From Adineta steineri (Eukaryota > Rotifera > Eurotatoria > Adinetida > Adinetidae), in NCBI GenBank assembly GCA_905250115.1, contig CAJNOI010000005.1, forward strand, positions 1,220,959 to 1,284,958: a stretch of DNA of 64,000 nt. Reading direction: 5' to 3'. Under the pieces are notes generated by a model. The model searched no databases, was not told the origin of the DNA, and worked only from the letters and a program-made list of their open reading frames with translations. Made by a program: the position numbers and the translations under genes. Below, piece by piece: positions 1 through 12,602 of the stretch. How positions within the stretch are numbered: position 1 is the first letter of the stretch; every line of letters starts with the position of its first letter.

Positions 1-3000
1 CTAATTTTTATTTTTTATTTTATTCAATTAACAAATTCTCTAAGTCTTCATTTTTCAAATCCATTACAACGTTTTGTTTATGATAATTTAACAAATACAA
101 TCATTTTAACATCTGTAAATCATATATATTCATTAAATGCAAGTGATTTATCAATTTTATCTGATATTGATATATCACCAACATACAAAGAGCAACAACA
201 ACATTCTTGTCTATTAAATAATAAAACTATTGTATCAAATGCTCATTATTATTTTTCTACATCATCATATTTAACTCCATCATTAAATAAAACATTTAAT
301 CAATTACTTCTTTTAATAAATGATTCAATATTAATATGTTCAACATTAAATCGTGGTGGTTCATGTCAATTACGTTCATTAATTAATCTTAATTTAATAC
401 AAAATTCTTCACAACGTATTGTATCCTCATCACCATTTTATCCATCAATTGGTTTTATTAATAAAAAAAATCAAATATTATATATATCAAATACATATGA
501 TTCACAATGTGATCCATTCTATGAAATTCCAACAATAAGTGGTAGAAATTTATTTCCAAAAAATTTTTTATCCATAATTAATTTTAATTCTGGTCAATCG
601 GCATTACAACAATCAACGTATACATTACGTTTATTAAATATACGTTTAATAAAAGATTTTTTTCTTTATTATTTATATGGTTTTGAATATAAATCTTTTT
701 CATATTTTTTAACAATACAACAATCAGATATGTATCATAAACATAAATTTCAAACAAAAATTCTACGATTTTGTCAAACATTAAAACAACCAATAATACA
801 AAGCTATATTGAAATACCTTTAACATGTGGAAAAAATTATCATTATTTAATAACAGCAAAATATTCATATGAAAAAAATATTTTATATGGTTTATTTCGA
901 AATACAACATTAGCAAATTTAACAACTACATCACATGCTATTTGTGCTTATACAATTGATTATATTCAAGAAGTTTTCTTTCAAACAATAAAACGTTGTC
1001 TTGTTGATGGAAAAGGTTATCGTGGTTTAGGTTTTCTTAGTCCAGATACACATTGTGTATCGAGTAAAGTATGTTGCAATAAATTTATTTTCTTTCTCGT
1101 AGAGAAGAGTCCAGTAAACATAAACTGTTTGTGTGTCCGCAGGGTTAAAAAAACATCGAAGATCGATTTTCAGGAAAAGACATTCCTATAGGTATTTCGA
1201 TGAGAGTAGTTCGAATTTGAGGTCTGTTGAGTGACCATGGTGAGGGGGGGTGCGTGAAAGGTCTAAAAAACATCGAAGACTGATTTTTCAGAAAAGACAT
1301 TTGTAGAGGTATTTCAGCGTAGAGACTTCAAAATGTTCCCGTGCTTGTAGTACAGAGTGTAGCGATCATAAACTGTTGACTTTCTTGCGTATAAGATAAC
1401 TAATACTTCACTTATTCGTTAAAGGCTAGTTCTCGAACGAGCGTTCCTTGTTTGTTAAATAGGAAATATAATTTTTCATTTTAGAATTTAAATGAAATTA
1501 ATCGTGATTATTGTCCAGATGAGAATGATAGTTTTTTTCAATATCCAATTGGTGGACATCGACCTGTTGAACAAATACAACCGATTATTGAATTATCTGA
1601 AAAAGTTAATTTTACATCGATTGAAATAGGTTCAAATGAAAATGATATAATTATTTTCGCAGGAGATGATAATGGAACTGTATATACGGTAAATTTTATT
1701 TTATATTAATAAAAATTTATTTAAATTAATTTAGTTTCAAACTTCAAATACAAATGAAATTTATAAACAATATTATCAATCAAAAGTTATTATTGACTTA
1801 CAATTGATTCATCAAAAACCGGCATTAAAAAATGCTAAATTAATCGTGATGACTAACGATCAGGTAGTTAATATTTTAAGAATAATTATCATTGACCTTA
1901 ATCTTTTATTTATTTAGATAATTAAACAAAATCTAAGTACATGTGATCAGTATACAACGTGTAATGAATGTTCAATTCTTACACATTGTCATTGGTGTTC
2001 AAAAGAGAATAGATGTGCAGCTTCATTTGAATGTATTGATGAAAAAAGAAAAATGAATCAATTTGATATTTGTACACGTATTGAACAAGTTATTCCACAA
2101 GAAATAGCATTAGATATATTATATACTGAAGTAAAAATTTTTAAATAATAATATTTCTCTTAAGTTTAGATTTTATGTTTTAGTTAAAAATTGTTTTCAA
2201 TGTTCCATTACGAAATAATATCAATGAATATATGTGTCAATTCAATGTAATTGATAGAGAAGAATTATATTATACAAATGCAATTCTTAATTATGATACA
2301 ATGAAATGTTTACCACCAATATTAAAGAATATGAATTACGGTAGATATAATATTATTTTATCAATCTATCAAAAAAATACAAATTTAACATTTGGATATT
2401 ATAAATTAGTATTTTTAAATTGTTCAAATTTTCTTTCATGTTCATCCTGTACAACAAATTCAAATTTATGTTTATGGAATCGTGAAACAGTAAAATGTAT
2501 TTCTCAACAAGAACAAAATAATATATTATCAAATCATTCACATTTGATAATACATCCTAATCAATGTCCATCTATGTATTTAGAAGAATCATTAAATCGT
2601 ATTGCTTATCATGTTGATAAAATATTTCATATTCATATTGAACAATGTAATCAATCGATTACTATTCATTCTTGTCAATTACATGATTATCGAAAACGAT
2701 TTTCATTAATTGATTCAAATCCATTATTAATTCAATCGTTTAATGAAAAAAATTTATGTTTATTAAAATGTTCATTTCAATGGAAAAATTATAATAATTC
2801 TCATCATATATCATTTGTTCGACCATTAAAATTAAATTTATCTATTGAATTTTCTGATAATAAAACATTTATTATGCCACATACACATATATCTTTATAT
2901 CGTTGTGAACGTATGGCATTAAATTGTACATCATGTTTACAACTTGATTCATCATTTGGTTGTATTTGGTGTAATAATAAATGTATGTTAAAAAATCAAT

Positions 3001-4224
3001 CATTAAAATGTGTAAATAAACGAGAATGTTTATTACCAATTATTCAATCGGTTGAACCAATGATATTACCATTGAATGGTGGAACAATAGTTACTATTAA
3101 AGGAGAACATTTTGATTTATCGGATTTATCAATTGCTATAGCTGATATACTTTGTCAAGTAATTGAAGAAGAAAGTTCTCATAATCAGTAAGTAAAACGA
3201 GATTAATTGTACTATGTTGAGCTAACTAAAATATTATTTATTCTATTTAGAATTGTATGTCGATCAGGTGATGCTGGATCAACATTCCATACGGGTCTTG
3301 TTCATTTAAAATTTGGTTTATATGGCCCAGATATATATTCTAATCAGATAATATCTTATATACATCCAAAAATAAATTCTATTGAACCACTTGTTGGTAT
3401 ACAAAGTGGTGGTACACATATAACAATACATGGTGAAAATTTTACAATAGGAAATAGTCATATAACAGTATTAATTGGTAATCAATCATGTCAATTATTA
3501 TCAATTTCTCAAATAAAAATCGAATGTCAAACACGATCATTTTCTTATTCGATGATTAATGAAAATGAACGAATAAAAATTATTTTCGATCGTCAAACAA
3601 AATTAGTTTATGAAGAATTTTTTACTATTGTATCAAATCCAATTTTATATTCATTTGATCAATTTTTTCAATATAAAAGTTTCAAAAGTGGTGGTCATCG
3701 AATTATAATTCATGGAGAAAATTTTAATAGAGTACAAAATATACAAATGGAATTTCAACATCATATATTTGTTTCACCTTTATATCATAATAATACACAT
3801 ATAATATTTGTAACACCATCAATTCATGAACTTAATTTAAATCAACAACAAACTATTGAAATAACAATTCATTTAGATCATTTTAATAAAACTTCATCAT
3901 TAATTTATACGAATGATCCATTTATTTTTGAACTTGAACCATTATTACAACCATATACAAATCAATTAATTATTCAAGGTATAAATTTAACTACTATTGG
4001 ACATACAAAAAATGATATTATTGTTTATATTGGTTGTGATTTATGTACAATTGTTCATCTTCAAAATGATAAACTTATTTGTCAACCACCATTCTATCGT
4101 CCGGAAAAATATTTGAAAACAAAACTTTGTTATAATTCAGAACATCCAACAATTACGGTTTCAATCGATAATATACATACACATGTTGGATTTATGATCT
4201 ATCCAAAAAAACTTATTCTTCTCG
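1..4224 (+). CDS. Plexin, extracellular part (partial at both ends)
   Basis: Semaphorin-receptor ectodomain. Exons read as 1-1068, 1485-1688, 1735-1863, 1918-2130, 2184-3187 and 3251-4224, all in phase, giving about 1,197 residues. The window opens inside a hydrophobic stretch (IFIFYFIQLTNSLS) that looks like the signal peptide, so the start codon is probably only a few codons upstream. A sema propeller fills the first ~500 residues. Cys-rich PSI modules follow (near 1942-2080, 2421-2580 and 2908-3020; for example CNECSILTHCHWC), then about four IPT/TIG domains whose starts read like PLNGGTIVTIKGEHF and GIQSGGTHITIHGENF. The sema-PSI-IPT order is diagnostic of plexins. A donor at 4225 leads into a 100-N gap, so the transmembrane helix and cytoplasmic RasGAP are not visible. 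Family certain; subtype (A or B) not decided. Confidence 0.9.
1069..1484 (+). repeat. Plexin intron with imperfect tandem duplication
   Basis: At 416 bp this intron is far longer than its neighbours of about 45-65 bp. It carries two related units, about 1144-1205 and 1262-1325. Each starts AAAAAACATCGAAGA and runs through a TTTTCAG, an AAAAGACATT-like motif and GGTATTTC. This looks like a local duplication or a fragment of a repeat family. No coding potential was recognised. Confidence 0.55.
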
Positions 4225-4258
4225 GTAAAGTTTTAATAATCATAATAGACAAAAATAG

Positions 4259-4358
4259 NNNNNNNNNNNNNNNNNNNNNNNNNNNNNNNNNNNNNNNNNN
4301 NNNNNNNNNNNNNNNNNNNNNNNNNNNNNNNNNNNNNNNNNNNNNNNNNNNNNNNNNN
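4259..4358. other. Assembly gap (100 N)
   Basis: Exactly 100 N bases, the usual placeholder for a scaffold gap of unknown size. It lies 34 bp after the last readable plexin splice donor. The sequence on its right encodes a MORN repeat, which is not part of a plexin. So at least the rest of the plexin gene and the start of another gene are missing, or the join is wrong. Confidence 0.95.
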
Positions 4359-4470
4359 ATATATACTGGTGGTTGGTTGAATGGTATGAAATCGGGTTCG
4401 GGTACGATGAGTTGGCCTAAAGGCGAAAAATGTGATGCTGATTGGATTGATGATAAAGCAGTTTGTGATG
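4359..4470 (+). CDS. MORN-repeat exon fragment
   Basis: Directly after the gap, the frame starting at 4359 reads YTGGWLNGMKSGSGTMSWPK and continues to DWIDDKAVCDG. This fits the MORN consensus Y-x-G-x-W-x-N-G-x3-G-x-G with a partial second unit. A GTACGT donor begins at 4471, so this is an internal exon whose 5' part is lost in the gap. MORN repeats occur in membrane-associated and cytoskeletal proteins; which one this was cannot be told. I did not find the following exon. Confidence 0.6.
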
Positions 4471-5613
4471 GTACGTTGTGTTTTGTGAACAGTAGTATAT
4501 TCTGATGCCTGTAGTATGTATCATAAAGATGTGGGTTATTAGTAGAAACATTGTAATACTTTGAGTGTGATGATGTGGAAGAATGTGTAGATCTAGGAGA
4601 TGCACAAACAGTTATCCAACACTGAGGGAATCAATTTAGATAAAGAATGAACACAAGGAGCTTTTGTTTGTATTTCTGTAGTAGAGATTTCAAGAGCTAC
4701 TTACTCACCTGCATTCATCATACTTTAACCTTTTTACTTTAGCAATGAGATCCTTAATTCGACAGCAATACACCCAATACTTTTGAGTAACAGTACACAT
4801 ACCTCTATTATTAGATAGATTGCAAATAAATAGGTGGATCCCGTTCTTTGCGCCTGTTTCATTCTCACTCTGAATCGAAAACTCTTACCACTATCCAGAT
4901 CTCCCCTTTCATTTTCTCCGCTATCTTTAATCTTGCCGTATTTTAATTTGTAGTATTTATCTATCGTCCCTGGTTGACCCACACTTCATTTCGATGCTGC
5001 TCAAATAAATTTTAAATCTCATCGAATTTTATTTTTGAGCACAATATATGGAAACACTTAAGTGAGTTGGCGCTCATTTTTAGAGAGGTTCTTTAATAAC
5101 TGAAGTTATGGTATCTTTCCTCCGCTATAAAAATAATGAATATAAAACAAGGACTTCCTGGTGTTCTCTATCCTGACACACTTTTTTGAGCAAAAAACTA
5201 AATATATTGAATGAGATTGAAAAACGAAAAATATACTGCCTATTGATTTATATTCGATACTTGTTTGGTGCACAACTCTGTTAAATGTTATGATAAAGAG
5301 TGGAAAACCTAGCATACCCTCTCCACTACAGCGCAAGTATATACTCCATAGTTCATCCAATCAGACTGTACCTCGCAAGAAAACGCTTTTCGAGAGTGAA
5401 CAACGCTTTAAGACAGCTAATTTTTCTACTTCTTTCACTTCTTCTTATCTTTATACAAAACTCTTTTGACACACATATATACAGATTCACTCTTATTCGA
5501 TTAGTCTATTCTCAGCTTCATTCCCTTTGGAACTACTCATACCGACATCGATCTCATTTCCATTTTACGATTAAAAGAAATGATCATGGTTTGGTTTCTA
5601 TTTCATCATTTAG
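4471..5613. other. Intergenic or intronic DNA, nothing firm
   Basis: Several open frames occur but none resembles a known protein or has consistent codon use. Upstream exons of the EGF-NHL gene that follows, or downstream exons of the MORN gene, may be hidden here. I could not place them. Confidence 0.5.
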
Positions 5614-7214
5614 CCATTTGTTTTCCACAATGTTCGAATGGTGGAAAATGCACTGGACCAAACTTTTGTACCGTAAGTCGGAAATTCACCTATATTTCAT
5701 AAGGAACTCATTCATTCCCTGTTTGTTTAGTGTACATCATTATGGACTGGATCTCGATGTGAAACACGTATGTATTCATTCTTTGTTCACTTGACTGTAA
5801 ACGAGTGTCAGTATGAACTGAGAGTATAGATAATCACACCCACATCCTTAATTTAAATCACTTCTTCTATTGGCAAATATTCTAAAATATTTCTTTTTTT
5901 CAAATTTTTATTTAACAAAAAACAAATAATAAAGTCTTTTTATCAGTTTTGTTTTTCTCCTTTTCTTTTCAAATTAGATATTGTCAATTTGTTTAAAAAA
6001 TTGATTATCTTTCGATAAAAACACATTTTCTTCAAAGTTTTCGTTCTAAAAAATACAACCTCCATATACTTTTTTCTTCTGAAAACAAAATCTATCTTCG
6101 TTTCATTTTAATAAATTCTGTTCTAAAAAACAACAAACGATTTTTTTGTTAAAATTCTTTTGAAAAATGAGCAAAAAAATTAAATCAAATTTGATTTTTC
6201 ATTAAACATGTTTATGAAGATTGCATTCAAAATCCATCTTTTCGTTTTCTTCGGTTAAAAACAAATTCTCTCCTTCTTCTTTTCATGAAAATTATTTGTT
6301 TTCCTCATCTTCTAGCATCAAACTGGGACAAATGGAAACAAAACGCCACCACTGTGGCTGGTGGAAATGGAAAAGGAAAAGAATTAAATCAACTCAGTGG
6401 TCCTCTTGGAATCTTTATTGATAAAAAGAAAAATATTTTCATAGCTGATTATGTAAATCATCGTATTGTTGAATGGAAATATAATGCAAAAGAAGGACAA
6501 ATCATTGCAGGTGGAAATGGCAGAGGAAATCGAACGGATCAATTGAATACTCCAACAGATGTGATTGTTGATCAGCAAAATCATTCGATCATCATTGCTG
6601 ATTTTGGGAACAAACGAGTAATTCAATGGTTAAATCAAAACCAACAAATTCTCATTGATAATATTCGCTGTTGGGGCTTAGCAATGGATAAACATGGATT
6701 TCTTTATGTTTCTGATTTTCAGAAGAATGCAGTAATACGATGGAAAATGGGAGAATACAACAATGAAGGAATTGTAGTGGCAGGTGGAAATGGACACGGA
6801 AATCAACTGAATCAATTCTATGCTCCTACTTTTATGTTTGTTGATAAAGATCAATCTGTTTATGTATCAGATGCGAACCATCATCGTGTGATGAAATGGA
6901 AAAAAGATGCAAAAGAAGGAAAAATTGTGGCTGGAGGAAATGGTAAAGGAGAAAATCTCAATCAATTGTCTGGATCTCATGGAGTAATTGTTGGCCATTT
7001 TGGTCATATCTATGTGGTAGATACGTGGAATTATCGAGTAATGCGTTGGTCTGAAGGAAAAGAAGAAGGTGAAGTTGTTGTTGGTGGAAATAGAAAAGGA
7101 AATCAATCAAATCAATTGAATAATCCCATGGGTTTATCTTCTGATGATGAAGGAAATCTGTATGTTGTCGATTCCGAAAATCATCGAATTCAGAAATTTG
7201 AAATAATTTTGTGA
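5614..7214 (+). CDS. EGF-like plus NHL-repeat protein (5' end unknown)
   Basis: Exons 5614-5672 and 5731-5767 together encode an EGF-like module: CFPQCSNGGKCTGPNFC continuing into CTSLWTGSRCET, with the C-x-C-x8-C ending typical of EGF domains. The second exon ends in phase 1, and the acceptor at 6314-6315 restores frame into 6316-7214. The last exon codes about 300 residues of NHL beta-propeller: repeated AGGNGKGxxLNQL and 'vyVaDxxNhRVmrW' units (for example IFIADYVNHRIVEW and VYVSDANHHRVMKW), about six blades. NHL propellers bind proteins or RNA; with an EGF module an extracellular role is likely. The EGF exons and the propeller could belong to two genes, with the propeller starting at the ATG at 6285, but the matching phases favour one gene. 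The first exon and signal peptide were not found. Confidence 0.7.
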
Positions 7215-9011
7215 ATGAAATTTTGATTGTGAAAAAGAAAAAAGTTTCTTATTGAATAAAAAAACGAAGAAAAGTCTTCTGGGACTTTTTTCTTAAAAAT
7301 CGAATTTAATTTGATGATTTTAATCGAAAGATTCCAACAAACAAACATTAAATTGTCTTCATCTTCTGTTGAATTTTATGAAAGAGAAGAAAAGAAAATA
7401 TTTTGTGTTTGATGAAATTCTATTTGAATATTTTTATTTGATGAGAATAATCAAATGTTCTTAGCTTTTTACTTGATGCAATTTAAAATGTTCGAGCATG
7501 AAAAGAAAAGAAATCTTGTATCAGAACTTAAAAATAAAAACCGAATTTAAAATAAAATTTGTTGAACAAAAGAAATATTAAGAAGATTTTCGTTTAGATG
7601 AAAACAAAAACAAAGTTTGAAGGAAAAGTAAATCGAGAAATATAAATAAAATAAAACTTTGAAAAAGATTTGTTAAATTTTTGATAGAAAATGAAATAAA
7701 TATTTAATAATTGTTTTATCATATTTGATTCAATTTCTTCAAATCAAAAAATGCAACATTTTCTTTGTTTTGATCTGTGAATAAGAAGCTTTCTCCTCAT
7801 TGAACTTTCTTCTTTTCATTGAAATTTGACGAAAATATAAAACATTTAAAGTTGTTTTTATTACTTCTTAATCCATATTGATAATTCAAAGTAGAATTTC
7901 GTAAAAAAACATCTCATTAGAATAAATAATTTGAAATGTTTTTATGAATAATAAAAAAATATTTCTTATGAGATTAAAATTAGTTGAACTTGATAAAGAT
8001 TGATTAAAGATGATTAAGCTCCATAATGAAATCAGGATGAGGGTGCGGGTGTGGGTATGAATTTGAGTGTTGTGAATGAAGAGATCTACAACCACAATCC
8101 ATTTTTATCTTGAAAATTAAATCTTTTTTCAATACGATTGAACATTAATTGTATACCTTATACAAACTTTTCAACGATTTCCTTTCTATACTTTTCTAAT
8201 TCTGGAGCACCACCCTTTAAATCTCACATGTATCAAATTTTTTTCAATAGTCTCTATTGTACCAGATACATTATCGATACATTTTAAACTAAAATCTATC
8301 TTTTAGAAACTCTGTTGTTAGTGAGAAGCATATTACACTTACTCTTCGATTATGTGGCGCATTATATTATTAAATATTCACGAAATACCATAGTTGATTC
8401 ACTCAGCATTGTTTCAAAGGTAATAATGATCCTGGAAGATATTCAAAACACTTCATGCCTCTCTCTTGATTTATAGCAATGAGTTATTCCTCGGCATCTC
8501 TTAGGAATTGTTACATGTAGCCACGAATATTTTGAACAGTGTGCTAATATGTTCCAGCAGTCTTTTTCCACCAAGATCAGAAATACTGCGGCTACCGCCC
8601 ACATCATTTACTAATCACTTGATATGTTCAAAAGCTTGATATCCATTTTTTTCGAAAAGTTCATTAATTCGTAGATTAATTTCATCAAAATAACTAATTA
8701 CTCTTACAGTCAATCCATCGTAAATTTCATTTATATAAATCTTTGATTTACTTTTAGAAAAACTCGACCTGTTCGAATTCTCTTCTTTCTTTCTTTGCAT
8801 GATCTAAATATAACCTGATAGAGAATTTCATTCTGCATCAGATAGATAAAAAAAATCAATTATATAAGTAGCAAAGAAATTGACCTTTTTGAGTATACTG
8901 TTATGCTATGCACTTACTCATGAATTCTCAATATTATTGAAAAGATTTTCCCCTTTGACTTTTATTCATCTCTCTTCATCATATACATAGCTTTTTTTAT
9001 TGAGAAAAAAA
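7215..9011. other. Gene-poor AT-rich region
   Basis: No supportable gene in about 1.8 kb. It holds a GTGTGGG-type tract at 8036-8058. The minus-strand frame at 8615-8800 (Lys/Ser/Ile-rich, 61 residues) has neighbouring fragments in other frames and may be a decayed gene, but nothing in it was recognised. Confidence 0.45.
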
Positions 9012-9775
9012 TTAACAAAATAGAGAATCCAAATATTTAGAAGCACTGGGAGAATGAAAGATGGCACGCACCTTCCGGTAGCAGACTTCAAGACGAGTCA
9101 CCTCGGAGTTAGAAGCTTCAACACCATGACGCCATGGACTGACACAGGTGATGGAGTTGTCGCTAATAGTGACGACCAAACCAGCGCAGCTTTTTCGACT
9201 AATATTCATAGCATGTGATTCACTGACAAGGTGCTCCGGGTGTAAACAACCTTTCACGTCACAGAGATGACTTCCTGAAAAGAAATGATACATCACATGC
9301 AATGAAAGAAAACTCGAAAAACTTACCGATCATTTCTTCTTCATCGCTTGTTGTTTCTCATCGTCAAATTTTGCGTATTCAATATTTCTTATTGTGCTGG
9401 TCTTAGAAAGTGGGTTAGTGATGTGACTAGGATGCAGTCTACAAGACAACCGGTTGAAAATATCAGTGCCTATAACAAAGAAAAATGATTTTAATTCTCA
9501 GTTTAATAAGCACATACCATCGATTTCATTCACACTTTTGAGTGTTTTGAGACAGTCAGTGGTAATATTCGCTAAATTCGTAACACTGATGTATGGTGCC
9601 AAATTATTGAATATGGATCTGTTGTTAAGAGTTTCAATGAATATATCACTGTCGTGATTGAGGAACATATGCGGTTGTGTTTCTCAAGAATTTCGCGGAA
9701 TTTGGCATTTGCTGCTTTGGAGAACGGTCTGGTAGTAGGATCGTAGAACAGAACTTGCCATTGTGTGTTTGACAT
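9012..9775 (-). pseudogene. His-Me finger (I-PpoI-type) endonuclease relic
   Basis: The last exon (9274-9012) reads SHLCDVKGCLHPEHLVSESH and then N-x-SRKSC, followed by two more Cys. This is the zinc-binding loop and catalytic His/Asn region of the I-PpoI-like homing-endonuclease domain. Upstream exons read as 9775-9518 and 9469-9327 with good donors (GTATGT, GTAAGT) and acceptors. Two reading-frame breaks are needed. One is near 9666-9672, between ILEKHNR and NHDSDIFIETLNN. The other is near 9331-9340, where AAGAAGAAATGATC hits a stop and is one base short of joining the finger in frame. Frame is broken in an otherwise coherent model, so it is probably dead; sequencing error in short homopolymers is the alternative. 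In rotifers such domains may be domesticated or mobile. Confidence 0.65.
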
Positions 9776-10521
9776 AATGCAGATTGAATGAATACTTTGA
9801 AAATAATTTTGTAAGTTTTAAGATTGTATGGTTCGATTTTGTATCTTTTATTTAAAATAACTCCAGTATATATACGATCTGAAAACAACAAAAGAGAATA
9901 GAGAGAAAATGGTGGTGATGATATGGCGTCGCGAAATGTGAAGCTCATAAAAAGTTTCGTTCTCTTCTACCGTCGACTTATATAGTGTAAGCGAACATAT
10001 AAAATATTCGTTCGACATTCCTTCACATATATGTTTATATGGTATTTTTTTCTTTCCTATATATATGAAATAAAACAACGAATATTAGTTAGAAATATAT
10101 ACTGATAACTATTTGAAAAAAAGAAAATGCTTCTTATTTTTTATTCTTTATCGAATGAATATTATATTTCATTAGAATTAAACTTTCTATTAATATGCAA
10201 ATTGTATATTATAAACAATATTTGGAACTATTATGAGTTTTTATTAATTATACTTTTCTTGAACTACTTAATATACATCGTATATAACGAAATTAATCGA
10301 ATTTTTTACATATTTATTTTAATTTTGTTATCTTATCAGTGTGTTATATACATTGTCAATAGAAGTGCAATAGGACGTTAATAGATGTCAGAATTTATTT
10401 CGTTCTGTCAAATACAACTGAGACAATTTGATATTGACTCATTATTCGTTACGCAATACTATATCAGATAAGCGAAATAATGTGCAAGCTCTGAAAGTTT
10501 GATGAAAATCATACATCGAAT
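9776..10521. other. Intergenic, nothing recognised
   Basis: Very AT-rich. The frame at 10127-10381 is almost only Ile, Leu, Tyr, Phe and Asn, as expected by chance in such DNA. It probably holds the promoter of the F-box gene that follows, but no element can be named. Confidence 0.5.
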
Positions 10522-12239
10522 ATGGCCAACAGCAACAAGCAAGAAAATGAAATAACTTCTATAGAAGATTTACCCAATGAATTATTTGGCAAAATATTTT
10601 CTTATTTAAATGGAAATGATGCTAGTTTTAGTTTGATATATCTTAACAGACGTTTTCAATGTTTAGTTAAAGAATATTGTCAAAGACTTGATTTTAAATC
10701 AATAAATAAGTCTAAATTCGATCTCATCTTTGAAGAATATGATACACAATGGTGTCAATCATTAAGTTTATCAAATGACAATTATACATATGGTCAAATT
10801 GAATATTTTCTTCAGTTTTATTCTCTTATTGATCATTTTTCTCAATTAAAATCATTGACTTTATACAATATAAAATCCATCGATACATTTGAGTTGTTAT
10901 CTCAAATTTTTCTTCTTACAAATTTAGTTTCATTAACATTAAAACCTGTTTGTGGAAAGATAATGTCTGAATTTGATTTTTTCAATCTTAAACGGCTTGC
11001 TATCACTTCCTGTAAAAATACAACATGGATTAAAGTAAGACGAACAATACATAATTGATTGCTATTTTATATGATTTTTAGAAATTTTCTCAACTTGACA
11101 GTCTTGAGTATACAATGAATAATTGTTGTTTGTCGCAAATAGTTTTCGCATGGCCGTTAAAACTCAAACATTTGAAAATTATTTTCGATAATGATGATGT
11201 TGGTGTTTTAGTACCTCAATCACTTACATATTTATCAGAATTAATTGTTTTCGAGATTTATCAAAAAAAATTAGGAAAATCACCTCCTAATGGTCAAGTA
11301 TGGGAGCAACTAATTCGTTCATCATTTCCAGCATTGAAAAAGTTCAAATTTTATTTTCCATTTGACTATGGCTTTGTTTCTATTAAGAAAGAAAAAAAAG
11401 TGTTATCATCATTCTCGACATCTTTCTATCTCGAAGAAAAGAAATGGTTTATTCATTGCGATATATTTACCGTTTCTGGAATAGCAGTTATCTATTCTCT
11501 TCCATTTACTTTTGATCAATATACAATTATTAGTAATTCAGCTAGTGGAAGAATTGTTACATTATCAAACAGTAATTTCATTCATTCCGATAAAGATCTA
11601 TATAAACATATGAAAACAGTGATAATTGAATCAATATCAGAATGGGATCTAGAAAATGATTTCTATACAAAACATAATAAGAATACATATGAACAAATTA
11701 TGCTTAATTTTATTAGTGGTCCTCATTTTAATTCTATCGAACGACTCTATTTATTACCAAATTATTATCGTTATAGAAATGAACATAATATTAAAATTTT
11801 ATCGAATAGTTTTTATATTTTATTAAAGAAGATTCCTCATTTATATGTATTAGAAATAGATTTGAGTGATTTACAATTTTTGACAGAGAATTGGACTAAT
11901 GTGATTCTATGCAGTCATCTATCTGAAAATATTCGTTCTTTGATATTGCATTCAAATAAACATCGACGACAATTCTTAGATGGAAATGAAGTTAATCAAA
12001 TAACACGTGTTTTTTCTACAAAATGTCAATATTTATCTGTATGTGTTCTGTCACCAATTCACACTATTATTTCATTACTACGAAATATGAAACAATTACA
12101 TAGTATGCATGTATTTGTTCAAACAAAAGATAATGAAGAAATTACTATGAAGTGGTTAGAGAAACAAAATATTGGATTAAATTATTCCAATTGTTTTATT
12201 ACTAATGATGAACAAAATTATTATTTTTGGTTAAGATAA
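10522..12239 (+). CDS. F-box protein, bdelloid-type
   Basis: Two exons, 10522-11034 and 11082-12239, separated by a 47-bp intron, give 556 residues. Residues ~14-55 form an F-box: IEDLPNELFGKIFSYLNGND, then a 'sLiyLNrRFqcLv' helix. F-box domains dock to Skp1 and bring substrates to an SCF ubiquitin ligase. The rest shows irregular LRR-like lines (LKSLTLYNI, LVSLTLKPV, LKRLAITSC, LYVLEIDLSDL), which probably form the substrate-binding part. Both exons are open throughout and the phase joins exactly. The substrate cannot be predicted. An ATG six codons into the frame reading M-A-N-S-N-K is not available; the chosen ATG is the first in frame. Confidence 0.8.
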
Positions 12240-12416
12240 TATCGAAGATACGTTTGCTATGTCATCGTCTGCGACAAATCAGAATATTGATGTAGAGAGA
12301 ACAACAGCTTTAGGAACACTCTAACCATCAATGTTTATGTACTTTTCTTTTTTTCATAATGAAATATATGTGCCACTGATATTTAGAAAAGGCTTCATTT
12401 CATAAATATTGCCATA

Positions 12417-12478
12417 CTTGAGGGTGGGTGTGGGTGTGGATATCATATTTATATCCCATATAGACCCACACCCTCAAG
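12417..12478. repeat. Telomere-like inverted repeat (hairpin)
   Basis: The left arm CTTGAGGGTGGGTGTGGGT is the near-exact reverse complement of the right arm ACCCACACCCTCAAG, around a ~25-base AT-rich loop. The arms are runs of GGGTGT units. It sits between the 3' ends of two converging genes, the F-box gene and the ADP-ribosyltransferase-LRR gene, so it could act as a terminator-like hairpin or be a relic of telomeric DNA. Confidence 0.75.
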
Positions 12479-12602
12479 ATGGTTTATAGTCAGCTCATAT
12501 GAAAACTACAGTAATTGTTATATTTGAATAAATTTAAAAATATCAAAATAAAAAGTAGATGTTAGTGTATAAATGAATAAGCGACATAGCCAGAAAAAGA
12601 TA

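Noticed and set aside
584..925. Minus-strand frame of 113 residues
   Set aside because: Antisense to the sema-domain exon of the plexin; composition (Ile, Leu, Asn, Tyr) is that of AT-rich antisense DNA.
5300..5794. 164-residue plus frame that looks vaguely like a membrane receptor
   Set aside because: It crosses two well-supported EGF exons in another frame, with their splice sites; the hydrophobic look is from pyrimidine-rich intron sequence.
8615..8800. 61-residue Lys/Ser-rich minus frame
   Set aside because: Too short, not recognised, and neighbouring sequence in the same direction is broken; mentioned only as a possible decayed gene.
10127..10381. 84-residue hydrophobic frame
   Set aside because: Built almost only from AT-rich codons, no start context, no homology recognised.
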